A stretch of 64,000 nt of DNA from Cupriavidus taiwanensis. GTDB lineage: Bacteria; Pseudomonadota; Gammaproteobacteria; Burkholderiales; Burkholderiaceae. The stretch lies in assembly GCF_900250075.1 (NCBI RefSeq), contig NZ_LT977070.1, positions 2,520,794 to 2,584,793 on the forward strand, in the 5' to 3' direction. Positions 18,589-28,328 of the stretch are shown piece by piece. Below the pieces are notes generated by a model, which was not told where the DNA came from, searched no databases, and worked only from the letters and a program-made list of their open reading frames with translations. The number at the start of each line of letters is the position of its first letter. Positions within the stretch are counted from its first letter, which is position 1. A program made the translations under genes and the position numbers.

Positions 18589-18619
18589 GACGCGTTGCTT
18601 CCTTGCAAGTTGGGCGGCT

Positions 18620-21499
18620 TCAGGCCGGCACGCCGGCCGCTTCGGGCTCCAGCACGGGCGGGGTGCCGCGCGGCAGCGTGACCACGAAGCGCGCCCCGGC
18701 CCCATCGACCTTCGCGGCCTGCGCCGGATGCACCGGCTCGACCCGGATGCTGCCGCCGTGCGCCTGCACGATCGCCTCGCACACGGCCAGGCCCAGGCCG
18801 ACGCCGCTGGTGGCGGATTCGCGCTCGCCGCGCGTGAATTTCTCGAACACCTGGCGCGCCATCGCGGCCGGCACGCCGGGGCCGTCGTCCTCGACGATCA
18901 GATGCACCGACGCTTCGGTGACCTCGCCGCGCAGCCGGATCTCGGTGCCCGGCGCGGTGTACTTGGCGGCGTTCTCGAGCAGGTTGCACAGCACGCGCTC
19001 GATCAGCACGCCATCGCATTCCACCAGCGGCAGCGCCGACAGGTCGGCCACCACCACGCGGTGCCGCGCGAGCGCGTCGCGCAGCGACGCCAGCGCCGCG
19101 CCGGCCAGTTCCTCGAACGACTGCCAGGTCTTGCGCAGCGCCACGTCGGGGCCCTGCAGCCGCGCCATGTCGAGCAGGTTGGCCACCATCGCATGCATGC
19201 GCCGCGCCTGGTCGCGCATGGCACCGACCGTTTCGGCCACGCCCGGCGCCAGCGGCGGCGTGCCGCGCTGCAGAGTCTCGGCCATGCCGATCAGGCTGGT
19301 CAGCGGCGTGCGCAGGTCATGCGACACCGCCGCCAGCAGCGAGCTGCGCAAACGTTCGGACTCCATCGTCAGCAGGGCCTGCTGCGCGACCTCGACGTAA
19401 TGCAGCCGCTCCAGCGCGATCGCGATCAGCGTGGCGAAGACATCGGCCTGGCGCCGCAGCGCCGGCTGCGCGAAGGCACGCCAGGCGCGCGGCTCGACTG
19501 CTAGCACGCCGCGCACCTGCATCGGCGCTTTCAGCGGCAGGTACAGCACCGTGCCCGCCGGCAGCGTGTCGGTGCCGGTGCCGGCCGGCTGGCCGTGGTC
19601 GAACACCCATTGCGCCAGCACATGGTCGATGGCGTCGCTCTGCGCGGCGACGCCGGCTTGCGCATTGCTCTGTGCATCGGTAGCGGCAGGCAGCAGCCGC
19701 CCTTGCGGGCCGGCCAGGAAGAATGCCGCACGAGCGTCGAACGCCGCGCGCAGGAAGCGGCTGCCGATGGCGACGATCTGCGCATCGGTCAGCGCCGCCG
19801 ACAGTTCGCGCGCCAATTCGTACAGCGTGCGCGCATCGGTCTCGCGCTGGACCGACACGCGCGCCTGCTCGCGCAGCCCGGCGGTGAGCTGCCCGATCAC
19901 CAGCCCCACCGCCAGCATCACCAGGAAGGTCACCAGGTATTGCACGTCGCTGACCGCGAACGACAGCTGCGGCGGCACGAAGAAGAAGTCGAACGCGCCC
20001 ACCGCCACCAGCGCGGCGAAGGCGCCGGCGGTGCGTCCGTGGCGCAGCGCCACGCCCGCCACCGCCAGCAGGAACAGCATGGCGATATTGACCAGGTCGA
20101 ACCATGGCCGCGCCAGCGCCGACAGCGCGGTGGCGCCGGCACACCAGGCCACCGCCCACAGCAGGCCGGGCCACTGCGCCGGACCGGCCTCTTCAACTTG
20201 TGGTTGGATGCCATGCACATTGCGGACGGCATCGGGCGCGTCATGCCGGACCCCGTCGGCGGCGACGCGGATCACGTCGACCTCCGGACACGCGGCCGCC
20301 AGCGCGTCGGCAAAGCTGCTGCGCCCGAACAGCCAGGCGCGCGCACCCAGCCACGGCGCCAGCAGCTGCGCCAGCCACGCATGCAGGCGCCCCGGCAGCG
20401 CACCGCCACGGTCACGCCAGCGCGCCGGGGTGCGGCCGATCAGGACCTTGGTCAGGTTGTGCCGGCGCACATAGCCGGCCACCGCCGCCACCATGTCGCT
20501 GCCGGCCAGGGTCTCGGTGCGCGCGCCCAGCGACTCGGCCAGCCGCGTGGCCTCGTCGAGCTGCGCGCGCAGCGGGTCAGGCACCGGCGCCAGCCGCGGC
20601 ACCGACACTGTCACCACATGGCAGTCGCAATCGAGCTGCGCGGCCAGCCGGCGCGCGCTGCGCACCACCTGCGCGGCATCGCTGCCGAGGCCGATGCAGG
20701 CCAGCACGGCTTCGCGCGTGCGCCACACCGGCTCGATCGACGCCTGCTGGCGGTAGGCGCGCACATCGTCGTCGACGCGGTCGGCGGTGCGGCGCAGCGC
20801 CAGCTCGCGCAGCGCGATCAGGTTGCCCTTGCGGAAGAAGTGCTGCACCGCGTGGCGGGCCTGTTCGGGGACGTACACACGGCCTTCGCGCAGCCGGCGC
20901 AGCAGCTCGTCGGCGGGCAGGTCGACCAGCACCACTTCGTCGGCCTCGTCGAAGACCGCGTCGGGCACGGTCTCGCGCACGCGGATGCCGGTGATGCCGG
21001 CCACCGCCTGGTTCAGGCTGTCGAGGTGCTGGACGTTGACGGTGGTCCAGACGTCGATGCCGGCCGAGCGCAGCTCGGCAATGTCCTGCCAGCGCTTGGG
21101 ATGGCGGCTGCCGGGCGCGTTGCTGTGGGCCAGTTCGTCCACCAGCACCAGCGCCGGCCGGCGTGCCAGCGCGGCGTCGAGGTCGAATTCCTGCAGCGCA
21201 CGGCCGCGGTGCTCGAGCACGCGCCGCGGCAGTTGCTCGAGGCCTTCGGCCAGCGCCTCGGTCTCGGCGCGGCCATGGCTTTCGACCACGCCCACCACCA
21301 CATCGCCGCCCTGTTCACGCAGCGCGCGTGCCGCCGCCAGCATCGCAAAGGTCTTGCCGACCCCCGCCGAGGCGCCGAAGTAGATGCGCAGGCGTCCGCG
21401 CGCGGCGCGTTCGCCGTCGGCCTGCAGGCGTTGCAGCAGGTGGTCGGGATCGGGGCGGAGGTCGTCGGCTGGGCGCGCGGGCATGGTGGGCGCGCTCAC
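18620..21499 (-). CDS. kdpD: Sensor histidine kinase KdpD
   Basis: Membrane sensor for K+ and turgor that phosphorylates KdpE. In order: N-terminal KdpD domain with Walker A GASAGVGKT at residues 42-50 and DELAHSNAPGSRH near 121, a universal-stress-protein-like domain (about 262-360), four transmembrane segments (about 446-540), a GAF-like region, and the kinase core with phosphoacceptor His727 in AAVSHDLRTPLTS followed by the ATP-binding G boxes. At 959 aa it is longer than the 894-aa E. coli protein, partly from extra sequence before the membrane domain. A second in-frame ATG 15 bases downstream is an alternative start. Confidence 0.95.
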   Translation of the reverse strand: MSAPTMPARPADDLRPDPDHLLQRLQADGERAARGRLRIYFGASAGVGKTFAMLAAARALREQGGDVVVGVVESHGRAETEALAEGLEQLPRRVLEHRGRALQEFDLDAALARRPALVLVDELAHSNAPGSRHPKRWQDIAELRSAGIDVWTTVNVQHLDSLNQAVAGITGIRVRETVPDAVFDEADEVVLVDLPADELLRRLREGRVYVPEQARHAVQHFFRKGNLIALRELALRRTADRVDDDVRAYRQQASIEPVWRTREAVLACIGLGSDAAQVVRSARRLAAQLDCDCHVVTVSVPRLAPVPDPLRAQLDEATRLAESLGARTETLAGSDMVAAVAGYVRRHNLTKVLIGRTPARWRDRGGALPGRLHAWLAQLLAPWLGARAWLFGRSSFADALAAACPEVDVIRVAADGVRHDAPDAVRNVHGIQPQVEEAGPAQWPGLLWAVAWCAGATALSALARPWFDLVNIAMLFLLAVAGVALRHGRTAGAFAALVAVGAFDFFFVPPQLSFAVSDVQYLVTFLVMLAVGLVIGQLTAGLREQARVSVQRETDARTLYELARELSAALTDAQIVAIGSRFLRAAFDARAAFFLAGPQGRLLPAATDAQSNAQAGVAAQSDAIDHVLAQWVFDHGQPAGTGTDTLPAGTVLYLPLKAPMQVRGVLAVEPRAWRAFAQPALRRQADVFATLIAIALERLHYVEVAQQALLTMESERLRSSLLAAVSHDLRTPLTSLIGMAETLQRGTPPLAPGVAETVGAMRDQARRMHAMVANLLDMARLQGPDVALRKTWQSFEELAGAALASLRDALARHRVVVADLSALPLVECDGVLIERVLCNLLENAAKYTAPGTEIRLRGEVTEASVHLIVEDDGPGVPAAMARQVFEKFTRGERESATSGVGLGLAVCEAIVQAHGGSIRVEPVHPAQAAKVDGAGARFVVTLPRGTPPVLEPEAAGVPA

Positions 21500-21544
21500 G
21501 TTGCGGCAGCGCGAGCGCAGCCAGATTGTGCCATGCAGGCCGGC

Positions 21545-21595
21545 GCGAGGTTCGCCGCGAAGTTCGCCGCGAAGTTCGCCGCGAGGTTCGCCGCG
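21545..21595. repeat. Tandem 12-base repeat between kdpC and kdpD
   Basis: Four copies of GCGARGTTCGCC in direct succession (21545, 21557, 21569, 21581) plus a trailing GCG, ending exactly at the kdpC stop codon. Two copies have A and two have G at the variable position. It sits in the 96-base gap between kdpC and kdpD. Confidence 0.85.
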
Positions 21596-22225
21596 TCAGC
21601 GCGCCGGCAGCGCATCCAGTGCCAGGTTCAGCTGCAGCACGTTGACGCCGGCCTCGCCCAGCACCGGCAGCAGCGGCCTGTCGGTATGCGCGGCGATCAG
21701 CGCGCGCACCTGCGCAAGCGGCAAACCCCGCGCCCGCGCCACGCGCGCCGCCTGGTACTCGGCCGCGGCCACGCTGATATGCGGGTCCAGGCCGCTGCCG
21801 GAGGCGGTGACCAGGTCCACCGGCACCGGCGCGGTGTTGCCGGGATCGGCCGCGCGCAACGCCTCGATGCGCGCGCGTGCCGCATCGGCCAGCGCCGGGT
21901 TCGACGGCCCCAGGTTGGAGCCGCCGGAAGCCCCGCCGTTATAAGGCATCGGCGCGGTCGCCGAGAGCCGGCCCCAGAAGTCCCCGGGCGCGGAGAACGG
22001 CTGGCCGATCAACTCGGATCCCAGCACCTTGCCGTCGCGCACGATCAGCGAGCCGGCCGCCTCGTGCGGAAAGGCCGCGCCGGCAATCATGGTGATCGCC
22101 GCGGGGTACAGCAGGCCGGTCAGCAGCGACAGCGCCAGCAGGATGACCAGCGCCGGGCGCATCAGGCCGCCCTGCTCTTCGGTGTGCGCGGCGTGCGCGG
22201 TGTCGGCAGTGATTGGATTGGACAT
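21596..22225 (-). CDS. kdpC: K+-transporting ATPase subunit C
   Basis: Single-pass subunit of the KdpFABC pump that stabilises the complex and affects ATP affinity. The 209-aa product has one N-terminal membrane helix ([20 protein letters not shown]) and the conserved periplasmic motifs [32 protein letters not shown] and [12 protein letters not shown] chose the ATG at 22225 (MSNPITA) because GGAG precedes it by 6 bases, rather than one 15 bases upstream. Confidence 0.95.
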   Translation of the reverse strand: MSNPITADTAHAAHTEEQGGLMRPALVILLALSLLTGLLYPAAITMIAGAAFPHEAAGSLIVRDGKVLGSELIGQPFSAPGDFWGRLSATAPMPYNGGASGGSNLGPSNPALADAARARIEALRAADPGNTAPVPVDLVTASGSGLDPHISVAAAEYQAARVARARGLPLAQVRALIAAHTDRPLLPVLGEAGVNVLQLNLALDALPAR

Positions 22226-22269
22226 GGTTGCTCCGAACATTGTTTGAGGTCGGGTCGGGTCGGGTCGGA

Positions 22270-24468
22270 TCAGGCCCAGCCCATGGCGGCCAGGCCCAGG
22301 TCGATCAGCTTGATGCCGGCAAACGGCAGCGCGATGCCGCCCAGCCCGTACACCAGCAGGTTGCGGCGCAGCAACGCGGCGGCGCCGAGCGCGCGGTAGC
22401 GCACGCCACGCAGCGCCAGCGGGATCAGCACCACGATGATCAGCGCGTTGAAGATCACCGCCGACAGGATCGCCGATGCCGGCGTGGCGAGCCCCATCAC
22501 GTTGAGCAGGCCGAGCTGCGGATAGGTGGTGGCAAAGGCCGCGGGAATGATCGCGAAATACTTGGCCAGGTCGTTGGCCACGCTGAAGGTGGTGAGCGCG
22601 CCGCGGGTCATCAGCATCTGCTTGCCGATGCCGACGATCTCGATCAGCTTGGTCGGGTTGCTGTCGAGGTCGACCATGTTGCCGGCCTCGCGCGCGGCCT
22701 GGGTGCCGCTGTTCATGGCGACCGCGACGTCGGCCTGCGCCAGCGCCGGGGCGTCGTTGGTGCCGTCGCCGGTCATCGCCACCAGCCGGCCTTCGGCCTG
22801 ATACTGGCGGATCAGCGCCAGCTTGGCTTCGGGCGTGGCCTCGGCAAGGAAGTCGTCGACACCCGCCTCGGCGGCGATCGCGGCGGCGGTCAGCCGGTTG
22901 TCGCCGGTGATCATCACGGTGCGGATGCCCATGCGGCGCAGTTCGCCGAAGCGCTCGCGGATGCCGCGCTTGACCGTGTCCTTCAGCTCCACCACGCCCA
23001 GCACGCGCACCTCGGCCCCGGCCAGCTCGGCCACCACCAGCGGCGTGCTGCCGGCCCGCGCCACGTCCTCGACCGCGTGCGTGACCGCATCGGGAAACTT
23101 GCCCGCATGCTCGGCCACGTAGCGGCGCACGGCATCGGCCGCGCCCTTGCGCACGCTGCGCCGCGACGCGCCGTCGTCGAGGTCGACGCCGCTCATGCGC
23201 GTCTGCGCGCTGAACGGCACGAACACCGGCCGCGCCGAGCCCATGCCCGGGGCGTCGGCGCCGGCCTGCTGGCGCGCCAGCGCCACGATGCTGCGGCCCT
23301 CCGGGGTTTCATCGGCGAGCGACGACAGCCACGCCGCGGCCGCCAGCTGGCGTTCGCTCACGCCCGGTGCCGGCAGCATCCGCGCGGCCTGGCGGTTGCC
23401 CAGCGTGATCGTGCCGGTCTTGTCGAGCAGCAGCACGTCGACGTCGCCGGCCGCTTCCACCGCGCGGCCCGAGGTCGCGATCACATTGGCCGCCATCATG
23501 CGGCTCATGCCGGCCACGCCGATCGCCGACAGCAGCCCGCCGATGGTGGTCGGGATCAGGCACACAAGCAGCGCCACCAGTACCGTCACCGTGACCGGCA
23601 GCCCCGCGCCCGTCACCAGCACGCTGTAGGCGGAGAACGGCAGCAGCGTGGCCGTGGCCAGCAGCAGCACCATCGACAGCCCGACCAGCAAGATGGTCAG
23701 CGCCAGCTCGTTGGGCGTCTTCTGGCGCCGCGCGCCTTCCACCATCGAGATCATCCGGTCGATAAAGCTCTCGCCGGGATTGGTGGTGATGCGCACCACG
23801 ATCCAGTCGGACAGCACGCGGGTGCCGCCGGTGACCGACGAGAAATCGCCGCCGGATTCGCGGATCACCGGTGCCGACTCGCCCGTGATGGCGCTTTCGT
23901 CGACCGAGGCCACGCCTTCGATGACCTCGCCGTCGCCAGGGATCATGTCGCCGGCTTCGGCCAGCACCACGTCGCCGCGGCGCAGCGTGGTGGCCGGGCG
24001 CACCTGCATGGCACCGTCGCGGCGGCCCTCGGTCAGCACGCGCGCGCTTGCGGTGCGCTTGAGCCCGCGCAGCGACGCGGCCTGCTGGCGGCTGCGCCCT
24101 TCGGCCAGGGCCTCGGCAAAGTTGGCAAACAGCACCGTGACCCACAGCCAGGTCGTGACCGCGACGATAAAGCCAGCGCTTTCCGTGGCATGCGGCTGCG
24201 GCGCGACCATCGCGCGCAGCGCCAGCAGCGTGGTCAGGACGGCGCCGGCATAGACCACGAACATCACCGGGTTGCGCAGCTGCTCGCGCGGGGACAGCTT
24301 GCGCAGCGCCGCGAGCAGCGCCGGGCGCACCAGCTCGGGCGACAGCAGGCGGCGCGGCGCGCGCGCCGGGTCGTGCGCGGCATCGTGAGCCGGATTGTGG
24401 GCGGCGCCGTCCTCGGCTCGCTCCAGGGCGGCCTGGGGCCGCGTGGTCAGGGTATCGGGTTGCATCAT
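22270..24468 (-). CDS. kdpB: K+-transporting P-type ATPase, subunit B
   Basis: Catalytic P-type ATPase subunit of the high-affinity K+ pump. The 732-aa protein has the actuator motif TGES at residues 195-198, the phosphorylated Asp349 in DKTGTITLG, and the hinge segment [24 protein letters not shown]. Its N-terminus is extended by about 50 residues of His/Ala-rich sequence compared with E. coli KdpB (682 aa). It follows kdpA after a 40-base gap. Confidence 0.97.
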   Translation of the reverse strand: MMQPDTLTTRPQAALERAEDGAAHNPAHDAAHDPARAPRRLLSPELVRPALLAALRKLSPREQLRNPVMFVVYAGAVLTTLLALRAMVAPQPHATESAGFIVAVTTWLWVTVLFANFAEALAEGRSRQQAASLRGLKRTASARVLTEGRRDGAMQVRPATTLRRGDVVLAEAGDMIPGDGEVIEGVASVDESAITGESAPVIRESGGDFSSVTGGTRVLSDWIVVRITTNPGESFIDRMISMVEGARRQKTPNELALTILLVGLSMVLLLATATLLPFSAYSVLVTGAGLPVTVTVLVALLVCLIPTTIGGLLSAIGVAGMSRMMAANVIATSGRAVEAAGDVDVLLLDKTGTITLGNRQAARMLPAPGVSERQLAAAAWLSSLADETPEGRSIVALARQQAGADAPGMGSARPVFVPFSAQTRMSGVDLDDGASRRSVRKGAADAVRRYVAEHAGKFPDAVTHAVEDVARAGSTPLVVAELAGAEVRVLGVVELKDTVKRGIRERFGELRRMGIRTVMITGDNRLTAAAIAAEAGVDDFLAEATPEAKLALIRQYQAEGRLVAMTGDGTNDAPALAQADVAVAMNSGTQAAREAGNMVDLDSNPTKLIEIVGIGKQMLMTRGALTTFSVANDLAKYFAIIPAAFATTYPQLGLLNVMGLATPASAILSAVIFNALIIVVLIPLALRGVRYRALGAAALLRRNLLVYGLGGIALPFAGIKLIDLGLAAMGWA

Positions 24469-24508
24469 GGATACAGGTTCGCTAGTGGCGATTCGTCAGG
24501 ACTGGCGA

Positions 24509-26338
24509 TCAGCGCGCGGCGCCCGCCAGCACGCCCTGCAGGTGCTCGGCGACCGGGCCCAGCGCCAGCGCCGGGACATAGGTCAGCGCGCCCACCATCA
24601 GCACGGCGCCGGCCAGCAGCACTACGAACAGCGCGCCGTGCGTGGGCATGGTGCCGCCGGTGGCCGGCAGCTTCGGCTTGGCCGCCAGCGAGCCCGCCAG
24701 CGCCAGCACCGGGATCACGATCCAGAAGCGGCCGAACCACATCGCCGCGGCCAGCAGCGTGTTGTAGAACGGGGTGTTGGCCGACAGGCCCGCGAACGCG
24801 CTGCCGTTGTTGTTGGCCGCCGAAGACAGCGCGTAGAGGATCTCGGAAAAGCCGTGCGTGCCCGGGTTGAACACACCCGCGCGCCCGGCGCCCGCCATCA
24901 CCGCCACCGCCGTGCCCAGCAGCACCAGCAGCGGCGTGACCAGGATCACGATCACGGTCATCTTCATCTCGAAGGCCTCGATCTTCTTGCCGAGGTATTC
25001 CGGCGTGCGGCCGATCATCAGGCCGGCGATGAACACCGCCAGCACCGCATAGACCAGCATGCCGTACAGGCCGGAGCCGACCCCGCCGAACACCACCTCG
25101 CCCAGCTGCATCAGCAGCATCGGCACCATGCCGCCCAGCGCAGTGAAGGAATCGTGCATGGCATTGACCGCGCCGCACGACGCCGCCGTGGTGATCGCCG
25201 CGAACAGCGCGGAGGCGGCCACGCCGAAGCGCGTTTCCTTGCCTTCCATATTGCCGCCCGCCTGCAGCGCGGAACCCGCGTGGTCCAGCGGCAGCGCGGA
25301 CAGCAGCGCGCCGGCGCGCTGCTCGGCGAGCGCGGCCAGGCACGCCATGGCCACGAACAGCAGCGTCATCGCCGCCAGCACCGCCACGCCCTGGCGCCGG
25401 TCCCGCACCATCTCGCCGAAGGTGAAACACAGCGCGGCCGGGATCAGGAAGATCGCCAGCATCTCGATCAGGTTGGACAGCGCGGTCGGGTTCTCGTACG
25501 GATGCGCCGAGTTGGCGTTGAAGAAGCCACCACCATTGGTGCCCAGCATCTTGATCGCCTCCTGCGAGGCCACCGGCCCCATCGGCAGCGTCTGCGTGTG
25601 CGCCGTGGCCGCACGGGTCAGCGCCTGACCTTGCGCATCGGCAACCGGATTGCCGGCGGCGTCCGTGACCGGCTGGCTGTAGGCCACCGGACGCAGCAGC
25701 GCGGCGTCGCGGTAGCCGCTGAAGTTCTGGATCACGCCCTGGCTCGCCAGTATCAGCGCAATGGCCGATGCCAGCGGCACCAGCACGTACAGCGTGATGC
25801 GCGTCAGGTCGACCCAGAAGTTGCCGATGCTGCCGGCGCGCTGGCGCGCGAAGCCGCGGATCAGCGCGAACACCACGGCGATGCCGGTGGCCGCCGAGAC
25901 AAAGTTCTGCACCGTCAGCGCCAGCATCTGCGTCAGGTAGCTCATGGTCGATTCGCCACCATAGCCCTGCCAGTTGGTATTGGCGACGAAGCTCACCGCG
26001 GTGTTGAAGGCCGAGTCCGGCGACACCGCGCCGAAGCCCTGCGGGTTCAGCGGCAGCCAGCCCTGCAGGCGCTGCAGCGCATAGACCGCCACCGCGCCGA
26101 GCAGGTTGAAGGCGAGCACGGCCAGCGCGTAGCGCCGCCAGCCCATCTGCGCGCCGCCCCGCTCGCCGTCATGCACGCCGGCGAGCCGATACAGCGCGCG
26201 CTCGAGCGGCCGGCCCCAGCAGGTCAGGCGATAGTGGTCGTCTTCGACCGCGCGGCGCAGGTAGCGGCCCAGCAATGGGGCCAGGGCCAGCAGAAGGGTC
26301 AGGTACAGGGCCAGCAGGCCCGGGAAATCGGTCGGCAT
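24509..26338 (-). CDS. kdpA: K+-transporting ATPase subunit A
   Basis: Ion-channel-like subunit that selects K+ for the Kdp pump. The ATG at 26338 gives 609 aa with about ten membrane helices. The four selectivity-filter regions can be seen: [46 protein letters not shown] and [14 protein letters not shown]. The start overlaps the stop of kdpF by one base (TGATG), indicating translational coupling. The frame extends upstream but would read through kdpF. Confidence 0.97.
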   Translation of the reverse strand: MPTDFPGLLALYLTLLLALAPLLGRYLRRAVEDDHYRLTCWGRPLERALYRLAGVHDGERGGAQMGWRRYALAVLAFNLLGAVAVYALQRLQGWLPLNPQGFGAVSPDSAFNTAVSFVANTNWQGYGGESTMSYLTQMLALTVQNFVSAATGIAVVFALIRGFARQRAGSIGNFWVDLTRITLYVLVPLASAIALILASQGVIQNFSGYRDAALLRPVAYSQPVTDAAGNPVADAQGQALTRAATAHTQTLPMGPVASQEAIKMLGTNGGGFFNANSAHPYENPTALSNLIEMLAIFLIPAALCFTFGEMVRDRRQGVAVLAAMTLLFVAMACLAALAEQRAGALLSALPLDHAGSALQAGGNMEGKETRFGVAASALFAAITTAASCGAVNAMHDSFTALGGMVPMLLMQLGEVVFGGVGSGLYGMLVYAVLAVFIAGLMIGRTPEYLGKKIEAFEMKMTVIVILVTPLLVLLGTAVAVMAGAGRAGVFNPGTHGFSEILYALSSAANNNGSAFAGLSANTPFYNTLLAAAMWFGRFWIVIPVLALAGSLAAKPKLPATGGTMPTHGALFVVLLAGAVLMVGALTYVPALALGPVAEHLQGVLAGAAR

Positions 26339-26427
26339 CAGAACTTCTCCGGGCGGCACAGGGCAATCAGCAGATAGAGGAAGATGGCCACGGCAAGCAC
26401 GCCGGCCAGCAGTTCGGTCCAGTCCAT
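26338..26427 (-). CDS. kdpF: K+-transporting ATPase subunit F
   Basis: A 29-residue single-helix peptide ([16 protein letters not shown]...RPEKF) that stabilises the Kdp complex in the inner membrane. Size and position directly before kdpA match KdpF of other bacteria. GGAG lies 8 bases before the ATG. Both ends overlap neighbours by one base in TGATG arrangements: its start overlaps the stop of the preceding small ORF and its stop overlaps the kdpA start. Confidence 0.92.
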   Translation of the reverse strand: MDWTELLAGVLAVAIFLYLLIALCRPEKF

Positions 26428-26576
26428 CAGCGGTCTCCACCTGTGGTGGCGCCCGGCTGCGGCCGGTCCGCGGCAGATACCGGCCGCGCCGGGCCGCACA
26501 GCCATGCGCACAGCGCGACCAGGGCGACGCTGGCGGCGCCGAAGGCAATCAGAACGAGCAGGAACATCGCATCCAT
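26427..26576 (-). CDS. Small membrane peptide heading the kdp operon, function unknown
   Basis: A 49-codon ORF reading [16 protein letters not shown] onward, with one hydrophobic helix (residues 4-27) and a polar Pro/Gly-rich tail. Its TGA shares one base with the kdpF start codon, the same coupling used between kdpF and kdpA, which argues that it is translated. It starts about 80 bases downstream of the putative KdpE box and so should lie in the kdp transcript. No clear Shine-Dalgarno sequence precedes the first ATG; a second ATG occurs at codon 4. I do not recognise a family. Confidence 0.6.
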   Translation of the reverse strand: MDAMFLLVLIAFGAASVALVALCAWLCGPARPVSAADRPQPGATTGGDR

Positions 26577-26654
26577 GTCGAGCAGAATCGTGAGTGGCAG
26601 ACGTCACCCAGATTAGGGATGCGGGGATAAAAACGGGGTAGAAAGGCCCGCTAC

Positions 26655-26674
26655 GGCTGTAAAAACGGTATAAA
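26655..26674 (-). promoter_or_regulatory. Putative KdpE operator upstream of the kdp operon
   Basis: On the minus strand the segment reads TTTATACCGTTTTTACAGCC. The known E. coli KdpE site upstream of kdpFABC contains TTTATACTTTTTTTACACC, so spacing and most bases are preserved. It lies about 80 bases before the first ORF of the operon, a position suited to activation. Confidence 0.75.
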
Positions 26675-26770
26675 GACGGCTCGCGGTCGGGGGCCGACGC
26701 CTCGGCACGCCCGAAGTGGCCTGGCGATAACTTCCAGGCCCGGCCGCCGCGCCTGCGTTGCACTGCATTC

Positions 26771-26800
26771 TTGACAGCGCCGTCGTATACATGCCATAGT
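26771..26800 (+). promoter_or_regulatory. Candidate sigma-70 promoter for rpsU
   Basis: A consensus TTGACA at 26771-26776, an 18-base spacer and CATAGT at 26795-26800. It would give an unusually long leader of about 220 bases. Confidence 0.5.
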
Positions 26801-27028
26801 TACGGGCGTATAGCATTCATGGAAACCGGTACTGTCAGGCTCCAGTTATGTTCGGACCTGGCGCTATCACCCCTGACACTGGTTGCACGGACTGAAACGT
26901 CCACATCTTTCAGGTTCGCGGGGGCGCACCAGGGCATTGGCCCGGCGTGCAATACCAGTCGCTCCGGCGACCGCAGTTTCCCCCCGTGTGAACCAGCCGC
27001 CCCGGCGGCAATCCCCTAAAGGACTGAA

Positions 27029-27241
27029 TTGACTAAGATCGTCTTGAAACCCGGTGAGCCCGTTGAAGTTGCAATGCGGCGTTTCCGTCGCGCCATTCTG
27101 CAGACTGGCCTGATCGTTGAACTCAAGAGCCGTACCGCTTACGAGAAGCCGACGACCGAGCGCAAGCGCAAGAAGAAGGCCGCCGAAGCACGCCTGCGCA
27201 AGCGCCTGCGCATGCAGATGCTGCCGAAGAAGATGTACTGA
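27029..27241 (+). CDS. rpsU: 30S ribosomal protein S21
   Basis: Seventy-residue ribosomal protein involved in translation initiation. The sequence is typical of beta-proteobacterial S21: [19 protein letters not shown] near the start and a very basic tail ending in MLPKKMY. The only sensible start is the TTG at 27029, preceded by AAGGA at a suitable distance; no ATG exists at the N-terminus. Confidence 0.95.
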   Translation: MTKIVLKPGEPVEVAMRRFRRAILQTGLIVELKSRTAYEKPTTERKRKKKAAEARLRKRLRMQMLPKKMY

Positions 27242-27274
27242 TTCCGGTACGCTTCGCTGCCTGGCTAGCCAGGC

Positions 27275-27306
27275 AAAAAAACCGCCAGTTCGCTGGCGGT
27301 TTTTTT
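27275..27306 (+). terminator. Rho-independent terminator after rpsU
   Basis: Stem ACCGCCAG / CTGGCGGT with a TTCG tetraloop, preceded by six A and followed by six T. Confidence 0.93.
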
Positions 27307-27403
27307 ATTCCCGCGCCTGCTGCACCGCGCCAACCGAGGCCGGCGCGGATGACCGGCATAATGGCGGATATTGCGCCGTTGCGGCGCCACACCGGACCCT
27401 GCC

Positions 27404-28315
27404 TTGACTGCCATCCTCGAGTTGCGCAAGGTGCGCAAGCAATACGGCGACACGGTCGTGGTCGACGACCTCGACCTGCAGGTTTTCCGCGGCCAGTGCT
27501 TCGGCCTGCTGGGCCCCAACGGCGCCGGCAAGACCACCACGCTGCGGCTGCTGCTGGGCCTGACCACGCCGCTGGCGGGCACGCTGACGCTGTGCGGCGA
27601 GCCCATCCCCGAGCGTGCGCCGCAGGCACGCATGCGCGTGGGCGTGGTGCCGCAGTTCGACAATCTCGACCCCGACTTCTCGGTGATCGAGAACCTGCGC
27701 ATCTTCGGCCGCTACTTCGGGCTGTCGTCGGCCGAGATCGAGCGGCGCGTGCCGAAGCTGCTGGAATTCGCGCGGCTGGAAAACCGCGCCGACGCGCAGG
27801 TGCGCGACCTCTCCGGCGGCATGCGCCGGCGCCTGACCGTGGCGCGCGCGCTGATCAACGACCCGGACCTGCTGGTAATGGACGAGCCCACCACCGGCCT
27901 CGACCCGCAGGCGCGCCACCTGATCTGGGAGCGGCTGAAGTCGCTGATGGCCAGCGGCAAGACCATCCTGCTGACCACGCACTTCATGGAGGAAGCCGAG
28001 CGGCTGTGCAACTACCTGTGCGTGATCGACGGCGGCCGCAAGATCGCCGAAGGCAAGCCGCACGAGCTGATCGACAGCCAGATCGGCTGCGACGTGGTCG
28101 AGGTCTATGGCGATGAACTGGAGACGCTGCGCGGCACCCTGACACCGCTGGCGCAGCGCACCGAAATGAGCGGCGAGACGCTGTTCTGCTACGTGCGCGA
28201 GCCCGCCCCGCTGCTGGCGGCGCTGCACGGCAGGAGCGGCGTGCGCTACCTGCACCGCCCGGCCAACCTCGAGGACGTGTTCCTCAAGCTGACCGGCCGC
28301 GAGATGCGGGACTGA
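27404..28315 (+). CDS. nodI: NodI-like ABC exporter, ATP-binding subunit
   Basis: ATPase of 303 aa in the NodI/DrrA group. Walker A is GPNGAGKT at residues 37-44, the signature LSGGM at 137-141 and Walker B LLVMDEP at 157-163, followed by a C-terminal regulatory region. I chose the TTG at 27404 ([10 protein letters not shown]), which gives the usual family N-terminus; another TTG lies 33 bases upstream. In rhizobia NodI/NodJ export Nod factors, but this gene sits next to rpsU with no nod genes, so it is the housekeeping beta-proteobacterial relative whose substrate is unknown. The permease follows after 13 bases. Confidence 0.9.
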   Translation: MTAILELRKVRKQYGDTVVVDDLDLQVFRGQCFGLLGPNGAGKTTTLRLLLGLTTPLAGTLTLCGEPIPERAPQARMRVGVVPQFDNLDPDFSVIENLRIFGRYFGLSSAEIERRVPKLLEFARLENRADAQVRDLSGGMRRRLTVARALINDPDLLVMDEPTTGLDPQARHLIWERLKSLMASGKTILLTTHFMEEAERLCNYLCVIDGGRKIAEGKPHELIDSQIGCDVVEVYGDELETLRGTLTPLAQRTEMSGETLFCYVREPAPLLAALHGRSGVRYLHRPANLEDVFLKLTGREMRD

Positions 28316-28328
28316 AACAAGGGACGAC

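Larger units (their letters stand above)
26577..27028. other. Divergent regulatory region between kdp and rpsU
   Basis: No protein gene is supported. The left half holds the putative KdpE box and AT-rich kdp promoter region; the right half holds a candidate rpsU promoter at 26771-26800 and a leader of about 220 bases before the rpsU start. An 82-codon open frame at 26771-27019 has no plausible start signal and is rejected. Confidence 0.6.

Noticed and set aside
18588..18705. Upstream extension of kdpE
   Set aside because: It would overlap the end of kdpD and adds a non-conserved Arg/Pro-rich stretch; the ATG at 18588 gives the normal receiver domain start.
26771..27019. 82-codon plus-strand frame before rpsU
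   Set aside because: Starts inside the candidate promoter, has no ribosome site and no recognisable sequence; better read as leader.
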